Positions 24,634-32,664 of a DNA stretch of 55,427 nucleotides are shown here, one piece after another. The position numbers and the translations under genes were made by a program. The DNA lies in assembly GCA_021794205.1 (NCBI GenBank), contig JAJYRH010000015.1, positions 1 to 55,427 on the forward strand, in the 5' to 3' direction. The notes under the pieces were generated by a model. The model was given only the letters and a program-made list of their open reading frames with translations, ran no database searches and was not told the origin of the DNA. Numbering within the stretch: position 1 is the stretch's first letter; every line of letters starts with the position of its first letter. The stretch comes from a bacterium. GTDB taxonomy: Bacteria; Vulcanimicrobiota; Vulcanimicrobiia; Vulcanimicrobiales; Vulcanimicrobiaceae.

Positions 24634-25548
24634 ATGAAGCACGTCGTATCGGTCTCGCTCGGGGCGAGTTCGCGCGATCATCGCGCCGAAGTCGAATTGC
24701 TCGGCGAACGGTTCACGATCGAACGGATCGGCACCGACGGAAAACTCGATGTCGCGCTGGCGAAGATCGAAGAGATCGATGGCACGGTCGATGCCATCGG
24801 GCTCGGCGGCATCGACGTCTATCTGTACGCCGGAAGCAAACGCTTTGCGTTGCGCGACGGCCTGCGATTGCTCGCCGCGGCGAAGAAGACGCCCGCCGTC
24901 GACGGCAGCGGCCTGAAAAATACGTTGGAGCGCAGCGCCGTCGCCTTCTTGCAGAACGATCTCGGCATGTCGTTGCGCGGGAAAAAAGTGCTGATGGTGA
25001 GCGCGCTCGACCGCTTCGGCATGGCGCAGGCGCTCGTCGAAGCGGGGGCCGACGTTCTTTTCGGCGACTTCATTTTCGCACTCGATCTCGACAAACCGGT
25101 GCGCGGGCTACGCGAATTCGAGGAGCTCGCGGAAAAGTATCTTCCCGATGCTTGCAAACTTCCGTTTCAGTTTTTCTATCCCACCGGAAAGAAACAAGAA
25201 CAACCTCCGGAGCCGAAATACCCGCAGTACTATCACGACGCCGAAATCATCGCCGGTGATTTTCATTTCATGCGTCGCTTCATGCCGGAGCGGCTCGAGG
25301 GCAAGACGATCCTCACCAACACCGTCACCGCGCAAAATATCGAAGAATTACGCGAGCGCGGGGTGCGGCGATTGGTCACCACCACCCCGGATTTTGGCGG
25401 CCGATCCTTCGGCACGAACGTGCTGGAAGCGGCGCTTCTGGCACTCCTGGGAAAACGCTGGGAGGAGGTCGTCCCAAGCGATTACGAGGGTTTAATGGCC
25501 GCTCTGAAGCTTCGTCCGCGGGTCATAGAACTCGCGGGAAGGGGATGA
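24634..25548 (+). CDS. Conserved protein annotated as 'quinate 5-dehydrogenase' in other phyla (function unproven)
   Basis: 304 residues. Characteristic conserved blocks are VVSVSLGASSRDHRAEVELLG, IGLGGIDVYLYAG, PAVDGSGLKNTLER, KKVLMVSALDRFGMAQALVEAG, YYHDAEIIAGDFHFMRRFMP and TTTPDFGGRSFGTNVLEA. Homologues in Firmicutes carry the name quinate 5-dehydrogenase, but the sequence has no classic GxGxxG Rossmann loop, so that label is weak. It stands just after the aminotransferase/SRPBCC/AAR-like operon, interrupted only by a convergent gene, which suggests a shared pathway. GGAAAG before ATG 24634 supports the start. Confidence 0.75.
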   Translation: MKHVVSVSLGASSRDHRAEVELLGERFTIERIGTDGKLDVALAKIEEIDGTVDAIGLGGIDVYLYAGSKRFALRDGLRLLAAAKKTPAVDGSGLKNTLERSAVAFLQNDLGMSLRGKKVLMVSALDRFGMAQALVEAGADVLFGDFIFALDLDKPVRGLREFEELAEKYLPDACKLPFQFFYPTGKKQEQPPEPKYPQYYHDAEIIAGDFHFMRRFMPERLEGKTILTNTVTAQNIEELRERGVRRLVTTTPDFGGRSFGTNVLEAALLALLGKRWEEVVPSDYEGLMAALKLRPRVIELAGRG

Positions 25549-25575
25549 CCCCCTCCCCACGAAGCAGGCGCGCCA

Positions 25576-25597
25576 GCCCCCTTTCTCGGGGCCTTTC
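25576..25597 (+). terminator. Weak terminator-like hairpin before greA
   Basis: GCCCC (25576-25580) pairs with GGGGC (25588-25592) across a CTTTCTC loop, followed by CTTTCT. The stem is short, so read-through into greA is possible. Confidence 0.45.
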
Positions 25598-25618
25598 TCC
25601 TGTACCGAGGGCCTATCG

Positions 25619-26140
25619 TTGAACGACAAAGAAATCGTCCTTACCCGCGAGGGACTCGCAAAGCTCGAGCAAGAGCTCGACGAACTCAAGACCGTCCACC
25701 GCAAAGAGGTGAACGATCGCATTCGTCAGGCCAAAGAGTACGGCGACTTAAGCGAAAATGCGGAATACGAAGACGCCAAACAAGAACAGGCGTTTATCGA
25801 AGGGCGCATCATTAAGATCGAACAGATGATTCGCAATGCGAAACTGATCGACGAAACCGACTATGCCGCCGACGAAGTGCATCTGGGATGCACCGTTAAA
25901 GTGAAGGAGATGGGCTCCGGCGACATCTACGAATTTTCCATCGTCGGTTCGGCGGAGGCCGATCCGGTGAACCGCCGGCTCAGCAACGAATCGCCGTTAG
26001 GACGCGCGCTGATGGGCCACAAGAAAGGTGCGACGGTCGACGTTTCGACCCCGCGCGGATTGACGAAATACAAAATCGAACAGATCAGCCATAACGGCGG
26101 AGCGCCGGCGCAGAAAAAAGCCGCAAAGAAAGCCTCCTGA
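25619..26140 (+). CDS. greA: Transcription elongation factor GreA
   Basis: 173 residues. It rescues backtracked RNA polymerase by stimulating transcript cleavage. The N-terminal coiled coil reads LTREGLAKLEQELDELKTVHRKEV and GDLSENAEYEDAKQEQAFIEGRI, with the acidic tip residues D and E in DLSENAEY. The C-terminal FKBP-like domain follows (VKVKEMGSGDIYEFSIVGSAEADP, SNESPLGRALMGHKKG). A Lys/Ala-rich tail (about 12 residues) extends beyond the usual end. TTG start. The lysS TTG follows the stop without a gap, as in the common greA-lysS operon. Confidence 0.95.
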   Translation: MNDKEIVLTREGLAKLEQELDELKTVHRKEVNDRIRQAKEYGDLSENAEYEDAKQEQAFIEGRIIKIEQMIRNAKLIDETDYAADEVHLGCTVKVKEMGSGDIYEFSIVGSAEADPVNRRLSNESPLGRALMGHKKGATVDVSTPRGLTKYKIEQISHNGGAPAQKKAAKKAS

Positions 26141-27721
26141 TTGCACGACGATATCGGTAAGACCGAAGCATCGCTCGTCGCGGCCAGGAGAGATCACCTG
26201 GCCGCGTTGCGTTCCTCCGGTCGCGACCCGTTCTCGCAAACGCGTTTCGAGCGAAGCTCGCTGCGCGACGCCCTCGCGTCGGTCGAACCCGCGCTCGCCG
26301 CGCCTGCCGATTGCGACGAGGCCGCGCTCGCCGTTCCGGTGACGTTCGCGCAGATCGCCGAGCTCTTCGCCTACGTGGCCGCCGATCGCCCGCTCGCGGA
26401 TCAACGCCTGCGGCTCGCGGGGCGCGTGCTGACGCGGCGCGGCATGGGGAAGACCTCGTTCTTCGATCTCGCCGACGCGACGGCGAGGAAGCTCCAGGTC
26501 TACGCGCGCCGCGACGATCTCGGTGAGGAACCCTTCGCCGCGCTCTCCCACGTCGAACGCGGCGATATCGTCGGCGTCGAAGGCTATCTCTTCCGCTCGA
26601 AGATGGGCGAACTGACGCTGCACGCCACGGCGTTGGAGGTGCTGGGGAAAGCGCTCGCACCGTTACCCGATAAGTGGCACGGGTTGCAGGACGTTGAGAA
26701 ACGCTATCGCCAGCGCTACGTCGATCTCGTCGTGAATCCCGATGTGCGCGCGACGTTTCTGACGCGCAGCAAAATCCTCTCGGAGATGCGACGCTTTATC
26801 GACGCGCGCGGTTTTCACGAAGTCGAAACGGCAACGTTGCTGCACGTTGCCGGCGGAGCGGCGGCACGTCCCTTTCTCACGCACGTCAACGCGCTCGACG
26901 CGCAGATGCAGTTGCGTATCGCGACCGAGCTGAACCTCAAGCGCCTCATCGTCGGCGGCATGGAACGCGTCTACGAAATCGGTCGGATCTTTCGCAACGA
27001 GGGAATCGACACTAGCCACAATCCCGAATTCACGATGCTCGAACTCTACGCGGCGTACTGGGACGTCGACGATATGCTCGCGTTCAACGAAGCGTTGATG
27101 GAACACCTCGCGCGCGTGGTGACCGGCGGCACGACCCTGCGCGTCGGCGAACACGAAATTTCGTTCGCGCGGCCGTTCGATCGCATCGGGTACCTCGAAG
27201 GGATCGCGCGTTACTCACACGGGCGTTTTACGCGCGAACGCTTGCTCGATCCCGAAGGCGCAGCAGCGATTTTGAACGAGCTCGGCATGCCGCCCTCGCC
27301 GACGCACGGCCACGCGCTCGACAAAATTTTCGAGCGCGTCCTGGAACCGCACCTCGTCGCCCCTACCTTCGTAACCGAGTATCCGCTCGCTATCTCGCCG
27401 CTGGCCAAACGCGTTCCGGGCGACCCGGAGATGACGCAGCGCTACGAACTCTTCTGCGCGCAGATGGAGATCAGCAACGCCTTTTCGGAATTGAACGATC
27501 CCGACGATCAACGCGCGCGCTTCGAATCGCAGATCGCGCAGCGCGCGCAGGGCGACGAGGAGATTCCCGAGCCCGATTGGGATTTCGTGCGGGCGCTGGA
27601 GACCGGAATGCCGCCGACTGCGGGGATCGGCATCGGCGTCGATCGCCTCGTCATGCTCCTCACCGGCGCGAGCAGCATTCGCGACGTCATCCTGTTCCCG
27701 CTCCAGCGGCAGCACGGGTAG
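26141..27721 (+). CDS. lysS: Lysyl-tRNA synthetase, class II
   Basis: 526 residues. An N-terminal OB-fold anticodon domain (about 85-165: LRLAGRVLTRRGMGKTSFFDLAD) is followed by the catalytic core. Motif 1 begins near RYVDLVVNPDVRATF, motif 2 is IGRIFRNEGIDTSHNPEFTM, and motif 3 is GIGIGVDRLVMLLTG near the C-terminus. The region before the OB fold is about 30 residues longer than usual. It charges tRNA-Lys. TTG directly follows the greA stop, so coupled translation is expected. Confidence 0.95.
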   Translation: MHDDIGKTEASLVAARRDHLAALRSSGRDPFSQTRFERSSLRDALASVEPALAAPADCDEAALAVPVTFAQIAELFAYVAADRPLADQRLRLAGRVLTRRGMGKTSFFDLADATARKLQVYARRDDLGEEPFAALSHVERGDIVGVEGYLFRSKMGELTLHATALEVLGKALAPLPDKWHGLQDVEKRYRQRYVDLVVNPDVRATFLTRSKILSEMRRFIDARGFHEVETATLLHVAGGAAARPFLTHVNALDAQMQLRIATELNLKRLIVGGMERVYEIGRIFRNEGIDTSHNPEFTMLELYAAYWDVDDMLAFNEALMEHLARVVTGGTTLRVGEHEISFARPFDRIGYLEGIARYSHGRFTRERLLDPEGAAAILNELGMPPSPTHGHALDKIFERVLEPHLVAPTFVTEYPLAISPLAKRVPGDPEMTQRYELFCAQMEISNAFSELNDPDDQRARFESQIAQRAQGDEEIPEPDWDFVRALETGMPPTAGIGIGVDRLVMLLTGASSIRDVILFPLQRQHG

Positions 27722-27763
27722 CTGCGGCGCAACCCGGGCGGTGCGGGCGGTGTTCACGCAGGC

Positions 27764-28207
27764 ATGGATCTTACAAAAACCTATCCCCGTAGCGTGCGCG
27801 ACAAAGTGCACGGGCTCGTACAAATCGGGCGCGCCATCGATAAAGGCTACGCGCTCGCGTTCGGCAATATCGGTGAGTACAACTTCGACTGCCCGATGGA
27901 TAAAGCGGTTTTTGCTTTCCTCGGCATCGACGCCGAGAAGTTGCTCGAACGCATCAAGCAAGCGAAGAGCGTTGCCGAGATCGAGGCGTACGTCTCCGAA
28001 GAGTTTATCTCCAAGAAAAGCTCCGCCGAGATCGAGCAGTGGAACCAGCAATGGCTGAGCCGGTCCCCGGAGGGAGAGTCCCTGGGCTACTTCGTGGGCC
28101 TGCGCGACAAGATCGCGCCGGATCGTACGGACGTGACGACGTGGGCGGATCTCCTCGACCTCGACGAGAAGCGCGCCGTTCCGAAACGGGAGACCGCGAA
28201 AGCGTAA
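27764..28207 (+). CDS. DUF5069 protein
   Basis: 147 residues matching the DUF5069 pattern: LTKTYPRSVRDKVHGLVQIGR, ALAFGNIGEYNFDCPMDK, VFAFLGIDAEKLLERIKQA and EIEQWNQQWLSRSPEGES. It is a small, mostly helical cytoplasmic protein of unknown function. It lies between lysS and truA in what looks like one transcript, and its stop codon sits exactly where the conserved part of truA begins. Confidence 0.8.
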   Translation: MDLTKTYPRSVRDKVHGLVQIGRAIDKGYALAFGNIGEYNFDCPMDKAVFAFLGIDAEKLLERIKQAKSVAEIEAYVSEEFISKKSSAEIEQWNQQWLSRSPEGESLGYFVGLRDKIAPDRTDVTTWADLLDLDEKRAVPKRETAKA

Positions 28208-28983
28208 CCATTCGCTGTGCCGTCGAATACGACGGCACCGAGTATTGCGGTTTTCAGCGGCAACCCACGCAACGTACCGTTGCCGGGGAGCTCGAAGCCG
28301 CGATTGCGGGATTGCTCGGCGAACCCGTCGCCCTGACGAGTGCCGGGCGCACCGATACCGGAGTTCATGCATGCGGGCAGGTCGTGAGTTTCACGACCTC
28401 CCGCATTTCGTTTCCTTGGGAGCGCTTCGCGCTCGCGCTCCACACGCGGCTTCCCAACGATATCCGCATTCGCGACGTCGCGTTGGTCGACGCCGAGTTT
28501 TCAGCGCGCTTCTCGGCGCTGCGCCGCCGCTACGTCTACGCGGTGCTCGCGCGCCCGCTTCCGTCGGCGCTGCTCGCGCGCTACGCGTGGCACCTCTACC
28601 GCCCGCTCGATCTCGCGGCGATGCGCGCTGCGGCATCGCCGTTGATCGGAGAGCACGATTTTCGTTCGTTTTGCGGAACGCTGCCGGAGAACGGGAACAC
28701 CGTGCGCTGCATCGAGTCGCTGACGATCGAACCGCAGGGAGAGTTGCTGGTCGTGCGCGTCGCCGCGAACGCTTTTTTGCATCGGATGGTGCGCACGATC
28801 GTCGGGCTGCTCGCCGAGTGCGCGATGGGGCGTCGCAGTCCGAGCGACGTCGCCGCAATTCTTTCCGCTCGCGACCGCGCGGCGGCGGGAGTTACCGCAC
28901 CGGCGCGCGGGCTCTATTTCGCCGGAGTCGCCTATCCCGACGGCTACGATTCGTATCTCGAACCGCCGATCTGCCGAGCCTAG
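28141..28983 (+). CDS. truA: tRNA pseudouridine synthase A
   Basis: TruA makes pseudouridine 38-40 in tRNA anticodon stems. VEYDGTEYCGFQRQPTQRTVAGELE starts the conserved part (about 28216 on). The catalytic Asp lies in SAGRTDTGVHA, followed by RRYVYAV, HDFRSFCG and AFLHRMVRTIVG. No ATG/GTG/TTG exists where the family normally starts: codon 28204 is GTA inside the overlapping TAA of the DUF5069 gene, and ATT lies at 28210. The nearest ordinary in-frame start is GTG 28141, giving a ~25-residue non-homologous extension. That GTG is used here, but a non-canonical start is possible. Confidence 0.88.
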   Translation: MGGSPRPRREARRSETGDRESVTIRCAVEYDGTEYCGFQRQPTQRTVAGELEAAIAGLLGEPVALTSAGRTDTGVHACGQVVSFTTSRISFPWERFALALHTRLPNDIRIRDVALVDAEFSARFSALRRRYVYAVLARPLPSALLARYAWHLYRPLDLAAMRAAASPLIGEHDFRSFCGTLPENGNTVRCIESLTIEPQGELLVVRVAANAFLHRMVRTIVGLLAECAMGRRSPSDVAAILSARDRAAAGVTAPARGLYFAGVAYPDGYDSYLEPPICRA

Positions 28984-29490
28984 ATCGCGTCGATACGCTG
29001 CCGCAATGTGACCCCGAGTAGCGACCGAATGTCACCCCGAGTAGCGCGAAGCGCGTATCGAGGGGCGCGTCCGGCGCCTCGATACGCTGCCGCGATGTCA
29101 CCCCGAGTAGCGACCGAATGTCACCCCGAGTAGCGCGAAGCGCGTATCGAGGGGCGCTTCCGGCGCCTCGATACGCTGCCGCGATGTCACCCCGAGTAGC
29201 GACCGAATGTCACCCCGAGTAGCGACCCAATGTCACCCCGAGTAGCGCGAAGCGCGTATCGAGGGGCGCGTCCGGCGCCTCGATACGGCGGCTGCGCCGC
29301 CTACTCGGCGTGACACAAGAGCGATGCGCCGCGGCGACGTCACCCCGAGTCGCAACCGAATGTCACCCCGAGTAGCGACCGAATGTCACCCCGAGTAGCG
29401 CGAAGCGCGTATCGAGGGGCGCGTCCGGCGCCTCGATACGCTGCCGCGCCGCCTACTCGGCGTGACAAGGGCGCGCTACTCGGCGTAAAA
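28984..29490. repeat. Cluster of about ten hairpin repeats
   Basis: This ~0.5-kb gene-free stretch consists almost wholly of the dispersed repeat. Nine exact CCCCGAGTAG cores and one variant (CGAGTCG) occur, several followed by GCGC-gaa-GCGC and CGTATCGAGG. They alternate with inverted copies (CCTCGATACG ... CTACTCGG) and incomplete units (CGAGTAGCGACCGAATGTCAC). An inverted unit near 29278-29310 has the stem GGCGGC-tgc-GCCGCC. No ORF with coding character is seen. Confidence 0.85.
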
Positions 29491-29509
29491 GCGCTGGGCG
29501 GCTACGAAT

Positions 29510-30145
29510 CTATAGCTCTCGCGTCGCTTTTATCGTGCGTTTCGCGGGCCAGAGATAGAGAAACGGGGCGAGCACGAAAATCGCGATGCTCGCGGTCGTA
29601 TTCGCGAACGAGAGCGCGACGGCGAGCGCGCAGATCGCCGGCAAGATCATCATGCGCACGGCTTCCAAGCGTATCAGCGTGCGCGGGAGCTTCGCATCGA
29701 TCAGGCGATGGTCGTGCGTGGCGTACCACCAAATCGCGAGCAACGAGACCCCGAGCAGCGAAATATTCGCGCCGTACACCGCAATTGCGGTGCGACTATC
29801 GTCGAACGCACCGAGAAGACCGGCCGAGAACGGCGTGACCACTACGAAGAGCATGAAGAGCAAATTGAGCCAGAGCAACGTGCGGTCGGAGCGCTTCACG
29901 AAAATGAAGACGTGGTGGTGGAGTACCCAATAGAGCCCGACGATGAAGAAACTCACCGCAAACGTGCGCATGTGATGCCAGAGCAGCGCGACGTAGGGCC
30001 AGACGCTCGCGCCCTCGGCGTGGGCGGGAATGCGGAGGTCGAGGACGAGCAGCGTCATCGCGACGGCGAAGATATTGTCGCTGAGCGCCTCGATGCGCGT
30101 GGTGCTCGCCGCCTCGGGGATCGTGTGGGTGCTGAAAATATTCAT
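29510..30145 (-). CDS. TMEM175-family (DUF1211) potassium channel-like membrane protein
   Basis: 211 residues with six predicted transmembrane helices. The family signature is near the N-terminus: TRIEALSDNIFAVAMTLLVLDL (R-x3-LSD-x-IFA, about 16-37), where TMEM175 has R-x3-FSD. Bacterial TMEM175 proteins form tetrameric K+ channels without a P-loop. ATG 30145 has AAGGA in front. The longer upstream reading frame is arginine-rich and overlaps the divergent cydA region, so it is not coding. Confidence 0.82.
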   Translation of the reverse strand: MNIFSTHTIPEAASTTRIEALSDNIFAVAMTLLVLDLRIPAHAEGASVWPYVALLWHHMRTFAVSFFIVGLYWVLHHHVFIFVKRSDRTLLWLNLLFMLFVVVTPFSAGLLGAFDDSRTAIAVYGANISLLGVSLLAIWWYATHDHRLIDAKLPRTLIRLEAVRMMILPAICALAVALSFANTTASIAIFVLAPFLYLWPAKRTIKATREL

Positions 30146-30256
30146 CTGCGTTGATATCCTTGCGACGTTTACGAGAACGCGGTGTCGAAAGTTCGGCGAA
30201 CGCCTGCTTGCGGGGTCCGGGCGAACGCGGTAGAGTCGAGGAAGGAGGGTTCGCCG

Positions 30257-31603
30257 TTGGGAAGCGCCGTCGTCGCCGATCGCATCCAGTTCGCGTTCAC
30301 CGTGATGTTCCACTACCTCTTTCCAATCGCAACGATCGGGCTCGCTCCGTTCATCGCGTGGTTTGCATGGCGGGCGGCGCGGGGCGATGATGAAGTCGCG
30401 CGGGGAGCCTCGGTGTTCTGGACGAAAATCTTCGCGATCAATTTTGCCGTCGGCGTCGTCACGGGTATCCCGATGGAATTCGCGTTCGGAACCAATTGGG
30501 CGCCGTTCTCGGCGAAGGCCGGTGCGGTGATCGGGCAACCGTTGGCGATGGAAGGCGTCTATGCGTTCTTCCTCGAGTCGGTCTTTCTCGGCATCATGCT
30601 CTACGGCCGGCGTCGCGTTTCGCCGCGGCTCTACGCGTGGTCGGCGACGCTCGTCGGCATCGGCTCGTGGCTATCGGGGTTCTTCATCGTCGCGACCGAC
30701 GCGTGGATGCAACATCCGGTCGGCTATCGCATGGCGAGCGACGGAAGCATTCGGCTCGTCGATATCGGCGCGTTGTTGTTCTCGCCGTTTGCGTGGTGGC
30801 AGTACGCGCACGTTCTCGTCGGTGCGCTCGTCGCCGGATCGTTCATCGTTGCCGGCGTCGGCGCCTATTATCTCCTCGCGGAGCGAAACATCGAAGACGG
30901 CCGCCGCTACGTTCGGCTCGGCGTCCTCGTCGCGCTCGTCGCATCGGCGCTCGTCATTTTCCCCACCGGCGATCGGAACAGTGCCGACGTCACGAAATAT
31001 CAGCCGGTAAAGCTGGCGGCGATGGAGGGACTCTTTCACTCGACCAACGGCGCGCCGCTGGCGATTATCGGCATGCCCGATACGCAGCGACGCGAACTGA
31101 TCGATCCCGTCGTCGTGCCGGACGTACTGAGTTTTCTCGCGTACGGAAATTTCACGGCGAACGTCAAGGGCCTTACGGAGTACGCCGATACGCTGTGGCC
31201 CCCCGTCGCGCTGACCTACTACGCCTACCACGTGATGGTCGGCCTCGGAACGATCTTCATCGCCGTCGCCGCGCTTGCCGTTTTGCTATTGTGGCGCGGG
31301 CGGCTCACGAGTTTTCGTCCGCTGCTCTGGGTTTTGATGCTGGCGATGCCGTTTCCGTACATCGCCAACGAAGCCGGTTGGGTGGTGAGCGAGGTCGGGC
31401 GACAGCCGTGGGTGATCTACGGCGTGATGCGCACCGCCGACGCAGCCTCGACGAACGTCGCGGCTGGCGAGACGATCTTTACGCTCATCGGATACGTCGG
31501 CATGTATTTTTTGCTCGGGCTGCTCTTTATGCTGCTCGTCTTGCGTGAGATCGGGCTCGGCCCGAATGTCGCAACGCACGCGACGCAGGAGGCCGAAGTA
31601 TGA
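30257..31603 (+). CDS. cydA: Cytochrome bd-type quinol oxidase subunit I
   Basis: 448 residues. It oxidises quinol and reduces O2 in the inner membrane. The heme ligand His19 lies in MFHYLFPI and the b558 His at about 185 in WWQYAHVLV. The acidic proton-path motif is MEGVYAFFLESVFLGIMLYG, and the quinol loop is short (TKYQPVKLAAMEGLF). GRQPWVIYGVMRT lies near the C-terminus. TTG 30257 is chosen because GGAGGG precedes it. The overlap with cydB is ATGA, and it is divergent from the TMEM175 gene. Confidence 0.94.
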   Translation: MGSAVVADRIQFAFTVMFHYLFPIATIGLAPFIAWFAWRAARGDDEVARGASVFWTKIFAINFAVGVVTGIPMEFAFGTNWAPFSAKAGAVIGQPLAMEGVYAFFLESVFLGIMLYGRRRVSPRLYAWSATLVGIGSWLSGFFIVATDAWMQHPVGYRMASDGSIRLVDIGALLFSPFAWWQYAHVLVGALVAGSFIVAGVGAYYLLAERNIEDGRRYVRLGVLVALVASALVIFPTGDRNSADVTKYQPVKLAAMEGLFHSTNGAPLAIIGMPDTQRRELIDPVVVPDVLSFLAYGNFTANVKGLTEYADTLWPPVALTYYAYHVMVGLGTIFIAVAALAVLLLWRGRLTSFRPLLWVLMLAMPFPYIANEAGWVVSEVGRQPWVIYGVMRTADAASTNVAAGETIFTLIGYVGMYFLLGLLFMLLVLREIGLGPNVATHATQEAEV

Positions 31604-32604
31604 ACATCGCTGCGTTCGCGCTCCTCGCGACGACGATCGCGATCTACGTCGTGCTCGATGGGTACGATCTCGGCGTCGCGACCGTCGCGCCGTTAGTCGC
31701 GCGCGGTGCCGCGCAGCGCGCGGCGGCGATGGAGAGCATCGGCCCGTTCTGGAACGGGAACGAAGTCTGGCTCATCGCCGCGGGCGGCCTCCTCTTCGCG
31801 CTCTTCCCGCGCGCCTACGCATCGGCGTTCAGCGGCTTTTACTTGCCGTTCACCGTCGTGCTCTGGCTGCTGATGTTTCGCGGCATCTCGCTGGAACTGC
31901 GCAACCATCTCGCGAGCGATCTTTGGCGCGGATTCTGGGATACCGCGTTCACCGGGGCGAGCGCGCTGCTCGCCGTGCTCTTCGGCGTCGCGCTGGGGAA
32001 CCTCGTGCGCGGCTTGCCGCTCGGTGCGAACGGTTATTTCCTCGGTCGCTTCGCATTTCTCCTCAACCCCTACGCGCTCGGCGTCGGCATCTTCGCGCTG
32101 CTCGCGCTCGCGCAGCACGGCCTCGCATTCCTCACGCTGCGAACCGACGGCGAGCTCGCCGAGCGCTCGCGCAGACTGCTTGCGCGGCTCTGGTGGGGCG
32201 TGCTGCTGCTTTACTGCGCGACCACGCTCGCGAGCCTCGATCTGCGCAGCGGAACGACGGCCGAGGCGCCGATGCGGCTCGCTCCGATGGTCGTGCTCTC
32301 CCTGGTAGCGCTCGGCGCGGTGCACTGGTTCACGCGGAGCGGTAAGCCGGGGCCGGCCTTCGCGGCATCCTCCCTCTTTCTCGCCTCGCTCGTGCTGGCG
32401 GCGGCGATCACAATGTATCCGTACCTGCTGCCTGCCTTCCCGGCGGGGAGCGGCGGCATCGATGTCACGAACGCCGGGACCGGGGCGCTCGGCACGGCCC
32501 GAACCCTCGCACTCACGCTACCGGGGCTCGCGGCCGTCGTGGCCTACAGCATCTTCGTTCTCCGGCGCATGCGGGGAGACCCAAAATCGACGAGTGCGCG
32601 CTGA
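31600..32604 (+). CDS. cydB: Cytochrome bd-type quinol oxidase subunit II
   Basis: 334 residues, about eight transmembrane helices. Family landmarks are YVVLDGYDLGVATVAPL at the N-terminus, SIGPFWNGNEVWLIAAGGLLFALFP and FRGISLELRN. It forms the heterodimer with CydA. Translation is coupled by a 4-bp overlap. No cydC/cydD assembly genes follow: a separate promoter and regulator start 30 bp downstream. Confidence 0.94.
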   Translation: MNIAAFALLATTIAIYVVLDGYDLGVATVAPLVARGAAQRAAAMESIGPFWNGNEVWLIAAGGLLFALFPRAYASAFSGFYLPFTVVLWLLMFRGISLELRNHLASDLWRGFWDTAFTGASALLAVLFGVALGNLVRGLPLGANGYFLGRFAFLLNPYALGVGIFALLALAQHGLAFLTLRTDGELAERSRRLLARLWWGVLLLYCATTLASLDLRSGTTAEAPMRLAPMVVLSLVALGAVHWFTRSGKPGPAFAASSLFLASLVLAAAITMYPYLLPAFPAGSGGIDVTNAGTGALGTARTLALTLPGLAAVVAYSIFVLRRMRGDPKSTSAR

Positions 32605-32629
32605 CGCGGGTCCGCCGCGTTCTGCTGCA

Positions 32630-32658
32630 TTGACAAACATTCTAATGAACAATAGAAT
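32630..32658 (+). promoter_or_regulatory. Sigma-70-type promoter of the sulfide-response operon
   Basis: TTGACA (32630-32635), a 17-bp spacer and TAGAAT (32653-32658) form a near-consensus promoter. The ATG at 32665 lies seven bases after the -10, so the transcript is expected to be leaderless. Confidence 0.8.
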
Positions 32659-32661
32659 GTT
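32636..32661. promoter_or_regulatory. Operator palindrome of the ArsR-rhodanese regulator
   Basis: AACATTCTA (32636-32644) and TAGAATGTT (32653-32661) form a perfect nine-base inverted repeat with an 8-bp spacer. It fills the promoter spacer and covers the -10 box, as expected for ArsR-type autorepression. Confidence 0.8.
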
Positions 32662-32664
32662 GGA

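Noticed and set aside
29510..30538. A longer minus-strand form (342 codons) of the TMEM175-like gene
   Set aside because: The extra N-terminal part is arginine-rich, overlaps the cydA region, and lies upstream of a good ATG with its own ribosome site.
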